Origin: Elysia crispata | Taxonomy: Eukaryota > Mollusca > Gastropoda > Plakobranchidae | Direction of reading: 5' to 3' | DNA: 64,000 nt | NCBI GenBank assembly: GCA_033675545.1 | Contig: JAWDGP010001105.1 | Location: forward strand, 1,008,501-1,072,500 | Shown here: positions 18,552-46,005 of the stretch, in pieces | Layout: each line of letters starts with the position of its first letter | Numbering within the stretch: the stretch's first letter is position 1 | The notes under the pieces: generated by a model | Seen by the model: only the letters and a program-made list of their open reading frames with translations | Told to the model about the DNA's origin: nothing | Database searches by the model: none | Program-made: the position numbers and the translations under genes

Positions 18552-18765
18552 AAACATGTTGATGTTGATCTTTAAAAATATCCCAAGTATATTGACGTGA
18601 AGTTTTTCCGTTGAAAAAGAAACAGATCTTGAGTTGTTTTTTTTTGTTGTTGTTGACGTTTATTGTGAAATGCGAAAGCGGAAGTTCTAAGCCCTACTGC
18701 TAGATTTGTTTCATCGTGGCTGTCTTGTTAAGGCATCTTACGTCACGTAGGTTCAGTGGATAAAA
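18552..18765 (+). repeat. Interspersed repeat, copy 2
   Basis: Same family as 7062-7245, with an inserted T-run/TTG stretch near 18,640. Same orientation. Confidence 0.6.
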
Positions 18766-19444
18766 TAACTACAGCAGCGAAAAGAAAATTTAAAAGAGTT
18801 CTCACGTCTCATCTGCTTTTTTATGGTGAAGAAATCAATTTTTTTTCTTATCAACTGCCTTGTTATTTAAATAATCAAGATCTAGGAAAAACCGTAATTG
18901 ATGTATTTGTAAAACAAGATTTAAGAAGGTTCTCTCATTTCCACTATATTCCTCTCATCATATTTTATTGTATTAAATCAAGTTTTTTCTTCATTGAAAT
19001 AATTATGTTTATCGACTTACTCCCATTTTCAATTGCATTGCTTCCTCCTTGTTCTATGAGAGTTTACTTAATTTTCTCTAAATGACGACAATCGTAATTC
19101 TCTTCTTGTTTTGATCCTCATTTATAATGGTCCTGCATAATCTTAAGTCAATATTTAAGAACATTTGTTGTGTGCAATATAGCTTTTTCCATCAATTTCA
19201 CTCATCTTTTTTTTTATTTTAAGACAGCAATTAATTTAAAAAGACAATTTCATACGTTACAAAAAGTTGATTTAGTGGAAGCAGACTATTGGATTTATTA
19301 TAATTAAGAATTATAAGAGATAAGTTTTAGATAGTGCTCAGCAGTGGTTAGTGAAAATGATCGAAAAATAACTGCCCTTGTGGGATTCGAGCTATCGACT
19401 TAAAGAAGCAACAGTAGCAGTAGTAGCAGTAATAGCAGTGGATA

Positions 19445-19829
<385 letters not shown>

Positions 19830-20458
19830 CATTGAGAATAATAAAAGCAATTACAGTTGAAGTACTTAAGAACTAAGTAAACATTAATAGAAGTCGTATT
19901 TGCAGCGGTGAGGGTAGTTGTAAAAGCTGTCCCTTCTCTTCATCTTTGAACCTTTCTTTTTTATGTTTTGATCTTGGTACTGTTTCTTTAAAGTTCTTTA
20001 CTGAAGAACAGTTGACAGCTTTTCAGCTGCAAAATCCCGTATCTTCTATTCCTGACGTGATCTTGTCGGATCCATCTTGGGCGCTCAGTCTTTGCGATCT
20101 TATTTTAGTACCCCTCCCTCCCATCCCTCTTTTCTCCCTGTAAAGGAATCATCTCTCTATCGTATTGGGCTCCAGAACCTGTGGGCTATCTGAAGTGCTG
20201 TGCTCCTTGGAATGTGGTTTCAGGGATTTCCAGAGGGTAGAGTCAGAGCTGATAATATGCTCATTCTGACCTACATAATTGATTTAAAAGATACTTAAGC
20301 ATTAAAGAGAATACGGTAGAGAGAGGATAGAGAGGGGGAAATAGGAGAAACAAAGACAAAAAAGGGATGGATCAGGGCGGAAGACTGGACGTGGTGAAAG
20401 GTTGAAAGTTAAACGAGAAAAAGAGGAAAAAAGAATACGAGAAGAACGAGATAAGGAC

Positions 20459-20479
20459 ACGCACACACACACACACACA
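20459..20479 (+). repeat. (CA)n microsatellite
   Basis: Nine CA units after a GA-rich stretch. Confidence 0.9.
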
Positions 20480-21365
20480 AATAAGAAAGGATAAAGAAAA
20501 CGATCGCACAAAAGAATATGTCTTTGATTTTCTCCCCTATATTTTCATTGATACAATTGTGTTTCTCATAGCAACGGAATCTTTGAAACACATGATCAAA
20601 ACACCTAGGCCTACAATATAAACATATAAAACGTTAATAGTTTAGGAACATTTGGTTTCTCAAAGTTTCTCTTTCAAATGTGAATACAGTTTTTTTTTTT
20701 TTTACCTTTCTTTCATTCGTATAATTCTGCATAGCCTATTCGAAGATATAACATTACTGGCAGACGGAAAAAAATGTCTGTTTAATATTGTACAACGATG
20801 ACTCTTAATGCTTTCAGCTTGATCAACATAACAAAAATATTCTCACATGCTATTAATGGCGTCAATTCTTTAGCGCGTTTATGTTTCATCACTGTAATTA
20901 ATTCCTCAAGTTCTTTTGTATGTTTATGATATTGTGTGCCATTTTTATGCTGATTTGTCAAAGATCACAATTCCCTTTTACGTTTTTTTTTTATCTCATT
21001 TTTTAAACTCTTTTACAGGCCCATGCTTTCATTGTTCGACGCAGATTATTTTAGCGGAGGAAACATTCACAATAATGAATATTTCTTTGTTCTCACTATT
21101 GATTTTAGCTCGTTTGCTCTTACATTTCGCTTGAAGACACATGCAATAAAAATGAAAAACGCATTTCGCCCAAGCCGGCCATCCAATGGGAATCGCTGAA
21201 TGTTAAATTCGCATCTCGTGAAATGAAAGCTCTTAGTTCGGTGCTGCTATCTCTCTAGAGACTCATTTACTCTGGCCTGGAAACTCTACCTCTTACCGAC
21301 AGCTAGAAATAATTAGAGGGAAACTCCACAACCTACAGTATTTATGTTACTGGTCCGCTGGTTTC

Positions 21366-21455
21366 ACTGTGGGGGGCAGTGTTGGCTGTGTGGTCTAGAG
21401 CACCCGCCTGGAGACCTGAATGGTTCAATTTGCCCGGTTTGAGACTCACCAACTG
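21366..21455 (+). repeat. tRNA-like (SINE head) fragment
   Basis: TGGCTGTGTGGTCTAGAGC (A-box-like) is followed 38 bases later by GGTTCAATTTGCCC (B-box-like) and CACC. It does not fold as an intact cloverleaf by eye, so a SINE or tRNA pseudogene is more likely than a functional tRNA. Confidence 0.45.
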
Positions 21456-22142
21456 TGGATGTTTTATCTTAATACTATCGCTACGGGACTTTGTTTTTCA
21501 AGGATATTTCAGAAGACTCGATAGCATAACTTCTGAAAGACTCGGACATATGAGCTTGTAAACGGTTTAGAAAGATTTTTTTTTTCAAACAAACTCCTTC
21601 GTGGCTAATAAAACTTGGATGCTGCGCACTCTTCAGACGCCAGAAAAGCTCTAAATTTTTTAAATCATAGAAACAGTTAAAACTGTCTGTTCATCGCAGA
21701 GTTTTACACTATCAGCTAAAGGTACAGGTCACTTTTTTACCCTACTGTAACTAAGCTTGTGAGTTTCTTGCTTTTCTTTGTACTGATAAGCCATTGTTTC
21801 TCACTCTTCATATTCACATCATTGAATATGAAACAAAGCATTCTTCTTTGTCATCGGGACTGAAAGAGCGCGAAAAGAAAGAAAAAAAAAAACCCGTCAA
21901 ACTCAAAACAAAGAGCGTCAAAACAGGCCCAAAACTCGCCAAACACAAAGGCAGAAACCACATTGTAGTTTCTTAGCTGTCAGCACTGGTGATGTTTTCC
22001 AGAGATCAGTCATTATGGGGTATTTTCTTCAGAGCATCTCCTGTGTTAAAGCTTCGGACGGAAGAATCTGTTTTGGTAATTTATTTGAGTTTTTTTCCAG
22101 ACCTGATTAAAGAGACTGTCGTCCCAAGACTTTTATCTGCAT

Positions 22143-23345
22143 AGGTTTGTCCTCCGCGGCTGAGTTATAGAGCGTTCGCCCTGCATGGGTTTGTCCTCTG
22201 TGGCTGAGTTATAGAGCGTTCACCCTTCATAGATTTGCCCTCTGTGGCTGAGTTATAGAGCGTTCACCCTTCATAGGTTTGTCCTCTGTGGCTGAGTTAT
22301 AGAGCGTTCACCCTTCATAGATTTGCCCTCTGTGGCTGAGTTATAGAGCGTTCACCCTTCATAGATTTGCCCTCTGTGGCTGAGTTATAGAGCGTTCACC
22401 CTTCATAGATTTGCCCTCTGTGGCTGAGTTATAGAGCGTTCACCCTTCATAGGTTTGTCCTCTGTGGCTGAGTTATAGAGCGTTCGCCCTGCATAAGTTT
22501 GTCCTCTGTGGCTGAGTTATAGAGCGTTCACCCTTCATAGGTTTGTCCTCTGTGGCTGAGTTATAGAGCGTTCACCCTTCATAGGTTTGTCCTCTGTGGC
22601 TGAGTTATAGAGCGTTCGCCCTGCATAAGTTTGTCCTCTGTGGCTGAGTTATAGAGCGTTCACCCTTCATAGGTTTGTCCTCTGTGGCTGAGTTATAGAG
22701 CGTTCGCCCTGCATAAGTTTGTCCTCTGTGGCTGAGTTATAGAGCGTTCACTCTTCATAGGTTTGTCCTCCGTGGCTGAGTTATAGAGCGTTCACTCTTC
22801 ATAGGTTTGTCCTCCGTGGTTGAGTTATAGAGCGTTCGCCCTGCATAAGTTTTTCCTCTGTGGCTGAGTTATAGAGCGTTCGCCCTGCATAGGTTTGTCC
22901 TTTGTGGATGACTTACAGAGCTTTCGCCCTGCATAGGTTTGTCCTCAGTGGCCGAGTTATAGAGCTTTTGCCCTGCAAGGTTTGTCCTCTAAGACTGAGT
23001 CAACGTTTGCCCTTCATTGATTTGTTTACTGTGGATGAGTTATAGAGCGTTCGCCCCGCATAGATTTGTCCCCTATGCCTGAGTATTGAGGATTGCCTAT
23101 ATAGCCGAATTATAGAGCGTGCGTTCTGCATAGGTTTGTCCTCTATGCCTGAGTATTGAGGATTGCCTATAAAGCCGAGTTATAGAGCGCTCGCCCCGCA
23201 TAGGTTTGTCCTCTATGCCTGAGAATTGAGGATTGCCTATATAGCCGAGTTATAGAGCGTGCGTTCTGCATAGGTTTGTCCTCTGGCTCAGCCATAGATC
23301 GTTTGCCTTTCTGCGACTTAACTCTGAACTGAGTTATAGAGCGTT
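22143..23345 (+). repeat. 1.2-kb tandem array of 44-bp tRNA-half-like units
   Basis: Core units from 22,157 to about 22,900 repeat with an exact 44-bp period. The word TGGCTGAGTTATAGAGCG resembles an RNA polymerase III A box (D-arm), followed by TTCRCCCTKCATAG, like an anticodon arm. Two alternating types (CACCCTTCATAG and CGCCCTGCATAA) suggest local duplication. From 23,047 the period becomes 70 bp, with an inserted GAGTATTGAGGATTGCCTAT piece. Beyond 23,290 the units decay. No B box occurs in the units. Confidence 0.85.
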
Positions 23346-24749
23346 TACATTTTCAAACACTAGCATGTGGCTGATTCAAAGAGCGATCGCTCTGCACACT
23401 TGCCTACAACTGGTTCATAGAGCGTTTGCAATGCACAACCCGACTGTTTGTAGAGCTTTTTTCTAACATACTTATACTCACTGCCGAGGGTTCCAATCGT
23501 GTCGCCATCATCTGATAAATTCTCCTTTTTTTTTGTCCCGTGTGCGTGGATTTGTTTCTGGTTCACAACGACCTTAGGCGATATAATAGTAAACTGATTA
23601 ACGGAATGAGACTAGCGCATCATTCGTTATGACCTCCAGTCAATGATTTTGTTCTTTTAAATCTCTTCAGGGCATATTATAAATATTAGTTTCTAGCCCG
23701 TGCAGAAGAACTGCTTACATGGATGGACCTATATCACGTTAATAATATACAAACGGTTTTTAGGTCTGCGCTCAAGAGAAGCTTTCTCCTCACCTATTTC
23801 CAAACAAACTAAGAAATGTTGAATCTTTGTTAACACTGTCTTGGCTTAATATATACATTAAAATCTGCTGCAAGGAAAGCCTTACATTTGGTATTGTAAA
23901 AGCTACGACTGGCTCTCATGGATGAAAATTTATATCTGCGTCAATGCGACATAGAAGAGATGTTGAGGAAGCCAAACCTAGGCCAAGGCCGTATTCTAAT
24001 GTCGCAGCTTCCACTTGCCGTTTTCCGATGACGCACAAGGCTGTCCTCATTTCGAGCATTCATCCATTTTTCATGCGGGCTCCCTTGGACCCTTTAACCT
24101 ACTCAGTGTGGAGGCGTGTTCATTTCCATAAGAGACCTTAAACCCAAGCTGGACGATAAAGCTGTTGGAACACTGCAACACAAACTTTAGACTCTGAAGT
24201 TGGTCGGTACTGAGTACTCACCTTATCTCCGTTTTAATTTGCTGATACGGTGATTCAATAACATTCGATCATTTGCTGTTCTAATTTCTGGTCCAAGGAA
24301 ATTCTGTCTCCTTCGGTTTTAGGAAAATCTAGGTAGTTCAAAGCATGATTCAAACTCCACAGAATTTGATATTAGTGTCAACATTGGTAAGAGGCATGTT
24401 ATGAAAACATGTGCTTCACATCAGTTGTACATTTTTCGAAAATTTGTTTACACTTAAAATAAAATACCCGTTTCAAATCTGAAACTTAACTTTTTTATAA
24501 TAGGGGACTGGTAGCGGAAGAAAAGAAATACCACTGTACATGGTAACTAAAGATTAACATGAGTTGGTGGGGAGAAGCTAGTAAAAACAATTATGGCTGA
24601 AGTACTCGATCGATTCCACATTGTCCTAGTTTGGGGCTCACAATTCGGCTCTCACTGTCACTTTGTTCTATCTTAAGTTTTCTTTATCTACCGATTTGAA
24701 TTTGAAGTTTTAGAAGGCGAGCGGTGTTCAGTTTTAGAGGGCCGAGGGA
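23346..24749. other. No gene recognised
   Basis: Unique-looking sequence following the 44-bp array; no coding signal. Confidence 0.55.
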
Positions 24750-24930
24750 CATAGATAGATAGAGAGAGAGTGACAGAGAGGGAGAGAGAGAGGGGGAGAG
24801 AGATAGATAGAGAGAAGAGAGAGAGATAGATAAATAGAGAGAGGGGGAGAGATAGAAAGAGAAAGAGGGAGGGGAGAGATTGAGACAGACTGACATACAG
24901 AGAGACAGACAAACAGACCGAGACAAACAG
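24750..24930 (+). repeat. (GA)n imperfect microsatellite
   Basis: GA with GGGA, GATA and GACA interruptions. Confidence 0.92.
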
Positions 24931-25119
24931 TGACAACTACGGAAAAGGTAAGATCGTTGAGGGTGGGGAAATACAAGCGAAATAAGACTGTCATTTGTCT
25001 AAACGACAATGCTGACCGTTTTCTCCCTGTGAACTCAGCAGATGTCCAGATTTCTGGCTGCTTCACTGAAGACCGACCCTGACTAAAGCTATGATGAAAG
25101 CTTCAGTGATTGAATGCTT

Positions 25120-25245
<126 letters not shown>

Positions 25246-25435
25246 ATCTTTCTTGGTTTGTCTAAGTTACTTTGTCCGTTTCACCGAAGGAAGTTTCATG
25301 CACGTCATTTTTTGCATTCCCTACCAAATTACACATCTCTCTTACCCTTGTTTGTTCAACTGGCACCCCCGCCCCCTTTCCCCATCTGTCTTTCTTTCTT
25401 TCCTCTATGACCTCCCTCCATCTCACCCTCTTTCT

Positions 25436-25436
25436 C

Positions 25437-25518
<82 letters not shown>
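25436..25518 (+). repeat. (CT)n microsatellite
   Basis: About 40 units, second tract 190 bp after the first. Confidence 0.97.
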
Positions 25519-25521
<3 letters not shown>

Positions 25522-25762
25522 TATGATTTGCAAACTGATGCAATAAATAATGTGAGGCAGAGGTGACACAATGCGCAAAACCGAATTTAGAGACTTTTAG
25601 TGCGTTTTTGGCCCAAAAGCAAACTCTGTGTTTTTATCAAGTTTTAGATCTAGCTTTTCCTTTGTCAGTTATTAGCTTAATAGACATTGGACAACCTTGC
25701 AGGAAAAAAATCAGGTTCGCTGCTTCTTTGTCAAATCTTTTATGCGATAGAGTGTAGTAGAA

Positions 25763-25822
25763 TTACTGCTACTGCTACTGCTACTGCTACTGCTACTGCT
25801 ACTGCTACTGCTACTGCTACTG

Positions 25823-25900
<78 letters not shown>
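25763..25900 (+). repeat. (ACTGCT)n then (ACT)n compound tract
   Basis: About ten hexamers shift to about 25 pure ACT triplets, suggesting a single A/G step in repeat evolution. Confidence 0.95.
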
Positions 25901-26998
25901 ATTCTACATCTCATACTGCTACTCTTCTGGTACTGATGCTGATAGATTCTGGTCAAAATGTTTTGGAAAGCCATTACGATGGTGATGATGTGCAATTTTT
26001 TTTTCGGCTTAAACAACAACAAGTGAACGTGATTTGATTATTGTACCACATGTTTTTAAGTTAAGAGGCGTTATTTTGAAATTAGAAATAATCATTTCGC
26101 CTTTGAAGCGGAGCACAACATGGCTCTACGTACGTGCGAAACTCAACATAGCAGTGTAATCTGCTCTTAGGGGGGCCATAAACGACCGTCGCTCACATAC
26201 GGTTTACTGCGTTGTTACATCGCCGGATCCGCGGGACAACTGGGCTTGTTTCCAAAGTCACTCAAAGGCTGCTCTATCATATGACAGTGCTCGATGGTTT
26301 AGCAGTCGGTCACCTGATCTCACTGGAACCTGCTAGTGGATATTAAAGTGAAAATATTGGTGACATGTCGGGATCGAATACGCACTTATATTACATTCTA
26401 GATATTCGATAATGTAAACAGTTTCCTTCACAAAATGGTATGTGGTAGGCTATAGATATTCGCCTCAATACAAAACATCTTACAAGGCATTGACAAAGGA
26501 CATTTCTATACTTCGTGAAATGACCACTGCAATGCGCGATAGCATAAAAAAGAGTTCATCAATTTAATAGAGACTTTAGATCTTAAATCATGGATTGTAA
26601 TCTTCACAACGAAACTCATTGGTTGTACGGAGAGCGACAAACAGGCACAGCATGAATTAAAAAATAAACCTTCAAATCTCATATTAACCTTAGAACATAA
26701 TAGGTCCCATTATCCGTAAATATAGACTATACTAATGATAATAAAGAGCATTGCTTTATTAATATATGCCATCCATTAAACATACAGAGAACAGACGTGC
26801 AAAGAATATACGAAACCGCTTTCAAACCTTTATAACTTCAAGACCAAACATAGTTTTATAAGCCGTCAAAATTTCAAATACATATCCAAGGCCAAAATAG
26901 TGTTTGTTCCAAAAGTACCACAGATATATTGTTTTGTTACATGGTTGGAACAGGCTTGTTATCTGACTGCATTTTTTCGTTCAAATTATACTATTATA
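25901..26998. other. No gene recognised
   Basis: Faint tRNA-like boxes near 26.29-26.39 kb are too diverged to call. Confidence 0.5.
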
Positions 26999-27124
<126 letters not shown>

Positions 27125-28522
27125 AAAATATAATATAATATAACATGAATTTTACGAGCCGATTCCTTGAAAGTGACCAGCGCACTATGTGAGAAATTCT
27201 ATGACACACCATACTCCGCAGAGCTTGCCCCCCACTGGGATTCTTGTCCCCTCTCCTTGCCGGCCACGGTAACGCCCAGCTTTATTGCTTGGAAGACTAG
27301 GACACAGTTATCTCGGGAAACAATGAAATACGATCTAAGCTGGGCAACTCTGGTTTTATTTCATATTTCCCTGCTTGCAATATTAAAGGCAATTTTGTTC
27401 TTTTCGCTTTCAAGTTATGATTTGCCTTAGGCAATGCCAAACTTTGACATCCGCCTGTTTTTTTTGTTTTTTCTGTTTTTTTGCTGTTGTTTTTTTTTTT
27501 TTTTTTGCTTTGTCACAATGAAAATACATGTATTTAATATCAGATCATTGATTCTTATCTCTTCAAACTTTGGCAATTCAGTATTCATGTCTCAAATAAC
27601 AACACAAACAATGATTGAGCAGTTCATAGTCAAAAGGACGTATGCCACGTTAGAATGTTTTGTTGGCGAGTGCTAGATCATGTTTTGAAGAAGAAGAAGA
27701 AGAAGTGAAAGATACGTCTAAAACGATTTAAACAAAAGTAGTGAACAATGAAGGAACAAACGGTGGGTGACAATTTTAAAAGTAATAGTTACAATATCAG
27801 AGTATAAAACTGTCTATTCGATTTAGCAGATGCTTCATATTTGCTGAAGGCGCAAAGCTGTCCTTTGGTTTCTTTATATGACTGCTCACGTGATTGCAGT
27901 GTCGAGGCTTGATTTGAAATATGCTGGGTCTTGATAAGATCATCATGGTTGTCATAAGCTGTTATCGGAAAACTCCAGCTGACAATGGACTCCATCCATA
28001 CAATGCTATCTCTGTCTCATAGAGAAACCCAGATGTCCCTGTCAATCAAAAAGACTCGTGTCAGATTCATTGAACTGTTGAAAGTGCGCTGTGTGGTATT
28101 TTTAGAGAGCTTGAGGCAACCTTTTTTTTCAAAATCCTTCCAAAACGGGGTTTGAAGTTTTTATTTCTTAAGGCCCTTAAATGAAATAAAACAGCTCCTA
28201 AAAGGCACCGCATGAGGGGAACAGCTAGTGTAGATTTTTTAACGATCAACACAGCAAGGGTTAAAGAGAGGGTAATTGAGATTTGGAAAATGGTTGGGAG
28301 GGATCGAAAAAAAAAAAAACCCAAAAGATTTATGAAAACGATTTTTTTTTAAAAATGAAAAAAATGAGAAGGCTTTAGTAGAAAAATTGGGCAAAACGTA
28401 GGGTTAAGGAAAAAAGATAAAGAAAAAAGATACGAGGAAGATAGAGAAAAAAAATATGGACTGAGGTGGAGAAGCTCAGCAAACTTACTGATAGTTAGGT
28501 ATGTGTACATATGTATTTAAAC

Positions 28523-28526
<4 letters not shown>
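27125..28526. other. No exon recognised upstream of the membrane exon
   Basis: Probably intron of the membrane-protein gene, because its exon at 28674 begins with an acceptor. Includes T-runs and a short AAG repeat near 27.69 kb. Confidence 0.5.

Positions 28527-28567
<41 letters not shown>
28527..28567 (+). repeat. (AT)n microsatellite just upstream of the membrane exon
   Basis: About 20 units, 107 bp before the exon acceptor. Confidence 0.95.
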
Positions 28568-28581
<14 letters not shown>

Positions 28582-28673
28582 GTGTGTGTATCATTATATA
28601 CAAGCATCGCCATCTCTCTTTCACTGAGTACCACCTTGACCCCTCCCCCTTCCCGTCCCCTGTCTCCCCCCAG

Positions 28674-43417
<14,744 letters not shown>

Positions 43418-44061
43418 CATACATAGCATAACCTACTACTAGGTGTTGTTTAAAAGAGAAAAGGTGGAAAATACCACAGATGTCAGATAAGTTATTTAAG
43501 ATCACTTCATGGAGCGCTAATATCAGCTTATATCGGATAAAGGCGGGGACAATATCTACGTCTACAATGCCAATAATCATCACTACATTCAGTTGCCCCA
43601 AACCTAAATCTAATCGTGAAATAACTACACAAAAACAGGCACTTAGCATGTTCAAGCTTCTGAAGGTTGTGATTTATATTTTTTTTGCCAATTTCCACCA
43701 GTTTGATCGTTGTTTCATACCACTCGCCGTTACCTCCTGTACCGTTGTATTTTAAGCACTAACTTGTCATCATGTTACGGATTTAGTCTTTGCGACAAAC
43801 TCGTATTGTTGTTATTTTTAAGCTACAGAAGAATTTTAAGTAATGACTCTATTAAACGTAAGCGCTCCCGAAAATGATGTAAATTCCTTTCACTTTGACT
43901 TTATACAATTGTAATTATTACAATACTATATTTCACTTAAATAGCTTAAATATGATATCAAAATGGTTTGCTTCTTATCTTTGAGTTTGTCGTAACCGAA
44001 TAGGATTATTTTTAAATGTTTATGGTTCTGATACGAATCCGGTTATGTAAAACTACTTGAT

Positions 44062-44067
44062 AATAAA
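44062..44067 (+). promoter_or_regulatory. Candidate polyadenylation signal AATAAA (proximal)
   Basis: Canonical hexamer 645 nt after the stop codon, followed by T-run sequence. It is one of two alternatives. Confidence 0.4.
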
Positions 44068-44205
44068 TTTTTTAAAAGATCTATAAATGGAATTTGGATT
44101 TATGAAATTAGCCAACCATTCTTATTCTAACTTTTCCAGTTATTTTTCGCAGATAATTGCTTGTTGGAACCATTCTGGATATTAAATGTCTAAAGGCTAT
44201 AGTGA

Positions 44206-44211
44206 AATAAA
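44206..44211 (+). promoter_or_regulatory. Candidate polyadenylation signal AATAAA (distal)
   Basis: Canonical hexamer 789 nt after the stop codon, followed by TTTTGTC and GTGTTTTTG sequence that resembles a downstream element. Confidence 0.5.
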
Positions 44212-44235
44212 TCTTTTGAACAATGATTATTGAAA

Positions 44236-44748
44236 GGGCCATTAATTTTGTCAATTCAGAATGTGTTTTTGCAAGAAAAATGCATGCTCAGATTTCTTCG
44301 ATGTAGGTCAGTATTAAACCAACGCATAAGAAGTGTATAACGGCTACAAAGTTAATGTTGAATATATGAATTACGATATATAAGATTATTAATTATCACA
44401 CTTAGTGGTCGCACACTGAATCAGGCAATGCTCGAGTTGTGTGACTGAACAATTTGTCTTCAGGCACTGTCCATGCTATGTTATAAAAAGAGTGCGATTT
44501 TTATTTTCTTTCATTCTATGTTTTTATCTTCTCTCAAAGAGTTTTACCCTACCACTATATATTATTTCTTTCTTGTTGACCTCAAAGTTAACGCACACAA
44601 CTTCAAGATATTTGTACAAAGTTTCTTCTCCATAATATATTAATTTCTTTTTCCAGTTTTTTGCACACCAGCATAATGCACTGGCCACATGAAAACCTTT
44701 CAATTGTGCTTATTCTGAAAAGAGTGAAAGTGGTCTAAATGATGAAAA

Positions 44749-44846
<98 letters not shown>

Positions 44847-45743
44847 CAAACCTGGTTTGCTGTTTTGCGAATGGTGCACATTCGTGTGAGCAAACATGTT
44901 AATAGCGGAATTGTTCTCATTTCACACCAATTTCTCACAATTATTTTTCGACCATAAATTATTAAGTCAATTATTAAAATACAATCTGCTGTTAAAATGT
45001 TATGGACTGAAAAACATTTATTACCAAATTTAGGAACTGGAAATTCTTTTTCGTCTGTTCTTTATCCAAGTACATGCTGTGATTTTCCACTGTGATGATG
45101 AGCTAAGGGCCAAACTGTGACCAAATAACGACATTGAAAAATATTATTTGGGCAATGATTAAGGAAGAGGAAAACTGTTCGTAGATAAGAAGTAGACATC
45201 GTGTTAAAATAAATTTCATATTATCTGCGAGATCTTTCACTCTAGTTTCAAGCTTTACATTTATCTTTGTTATGCAAGATACGGTGCAAAGAATGTTATA
45301 TCTTTAATCAGACAAGGAAAAGAGTAACTTCGCATTCAATCAGTAAAATGAAAACCTAAACAAGCCACGTGTAACAATATCAGTTGCTGATTATGATTGA
45401 AGGTTTTTAAATCCCAGAATTAGGTCAAACTTAGATCTAGTTCGCGGGGAGATTTGTCGTGGAAACTTTGTGTCGTCTTGGGTCTCAAGGAAAGAGTATG
45501 GATCTGTTTGTGACAGGAAGAGGAGGAGGCATGTTGCTAGTATTCTGTTTGCGTCTGAAGTCGACGTATGAATTTTCATTTCCTTGTGATAACTGGGCTG
45601 AGTAAACATATTGATGCAAGCCGCTGATAAGATCTGGCATAACATGTTGAATCATAGCGCATTTATTCTGAGGCTGAGAATGTAAAATCAGGTCAAAAGC
45701 GGTTCATTGAGTGCACTGTGTCGCTTGATACAGACTGAATCTG
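44236..45743. other. Intergenic, AT-rich
   Basis: Only a microsatellite is visible. Confidence 0.55.
44752..44840 (+). repeat. (AG)n microsatellite
   Basis: About 44 units. Confidence 0.97.
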
Positions 45744-46005
45744 AAGGAATCTGTGTTGTTACAGCAGACATTTTCTCATGGGATATGTCTTACTACAGAC
45801 ATTATGTAATGGGATATGTCTTGTTACAGACAGTATCTGATGGAATCTATCTTGTTACAGACAGTATCTGATGGAATCTATCTTGCTACAAATTGTATGT
45901 GATGGAATCTATCTTGTTACAGACAGTATCTGATGGAATCTATCTTGCTACAGACAGTATCTGATGGAATCTATCTTGCTACAGACAGTATTTGATGGAA
46001 TCTTC
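45744..46005 (+). repeat. 31-bp tandem array
   Basis: About eight units of ACAGACAGTATCTGATGGAA followed by TCTATCTTGTT, with a 31-bp period confirmed at 45841/45872. The first units are diverged. Each unit contains TTGYTACAG, which looks like a splice acceptor. Confidence 0.85.

Larger units (their letters stand above)
16336..19444. other. No gene recognised
   Basis: Holds the 28-bp repeat, a SINE-like fragment and the second interspersed-repeat copy. Confidence 0.55.
19830..22142. other. No gene recognised
   Basis: Contains a tRNA-like fragment at 21.37 kb, T-runs and a purine-rich block near 20.3-20.5 kb. Confidence 0.55.
43418..44235 (+). other. Probable 3' UTR of the membrane-protein gene
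   Basis: AT content jumps immediately after the TGA, and no splice acceptor or open frame of interest follows. AATAAA hexamers occur at 44062-44067 and 44206-44211. The second is followed within 60 bases by T/GT-rich sequence, making a cleavage site near 44,230 plausible. Confidence 0.55.

Noticed and set aside
18756..19085. 109-codon plus-strand frame after the interspersed repeat
   Set aside because: Phe/Ile-rich translation typical of AT-rich noncoding DNA; begins with GTG.
22143..23345. CRISPR-like array
   Set aside because: Units are contiguous with no unique spacers, and the context is eukaryotic.
26285..26395. tRNA-like A and B boxes
   Set aside because: B box (GGGATCGAATACGC) is diverged and spacing is too long for a tRNA; evidence too weak for a SINE call.
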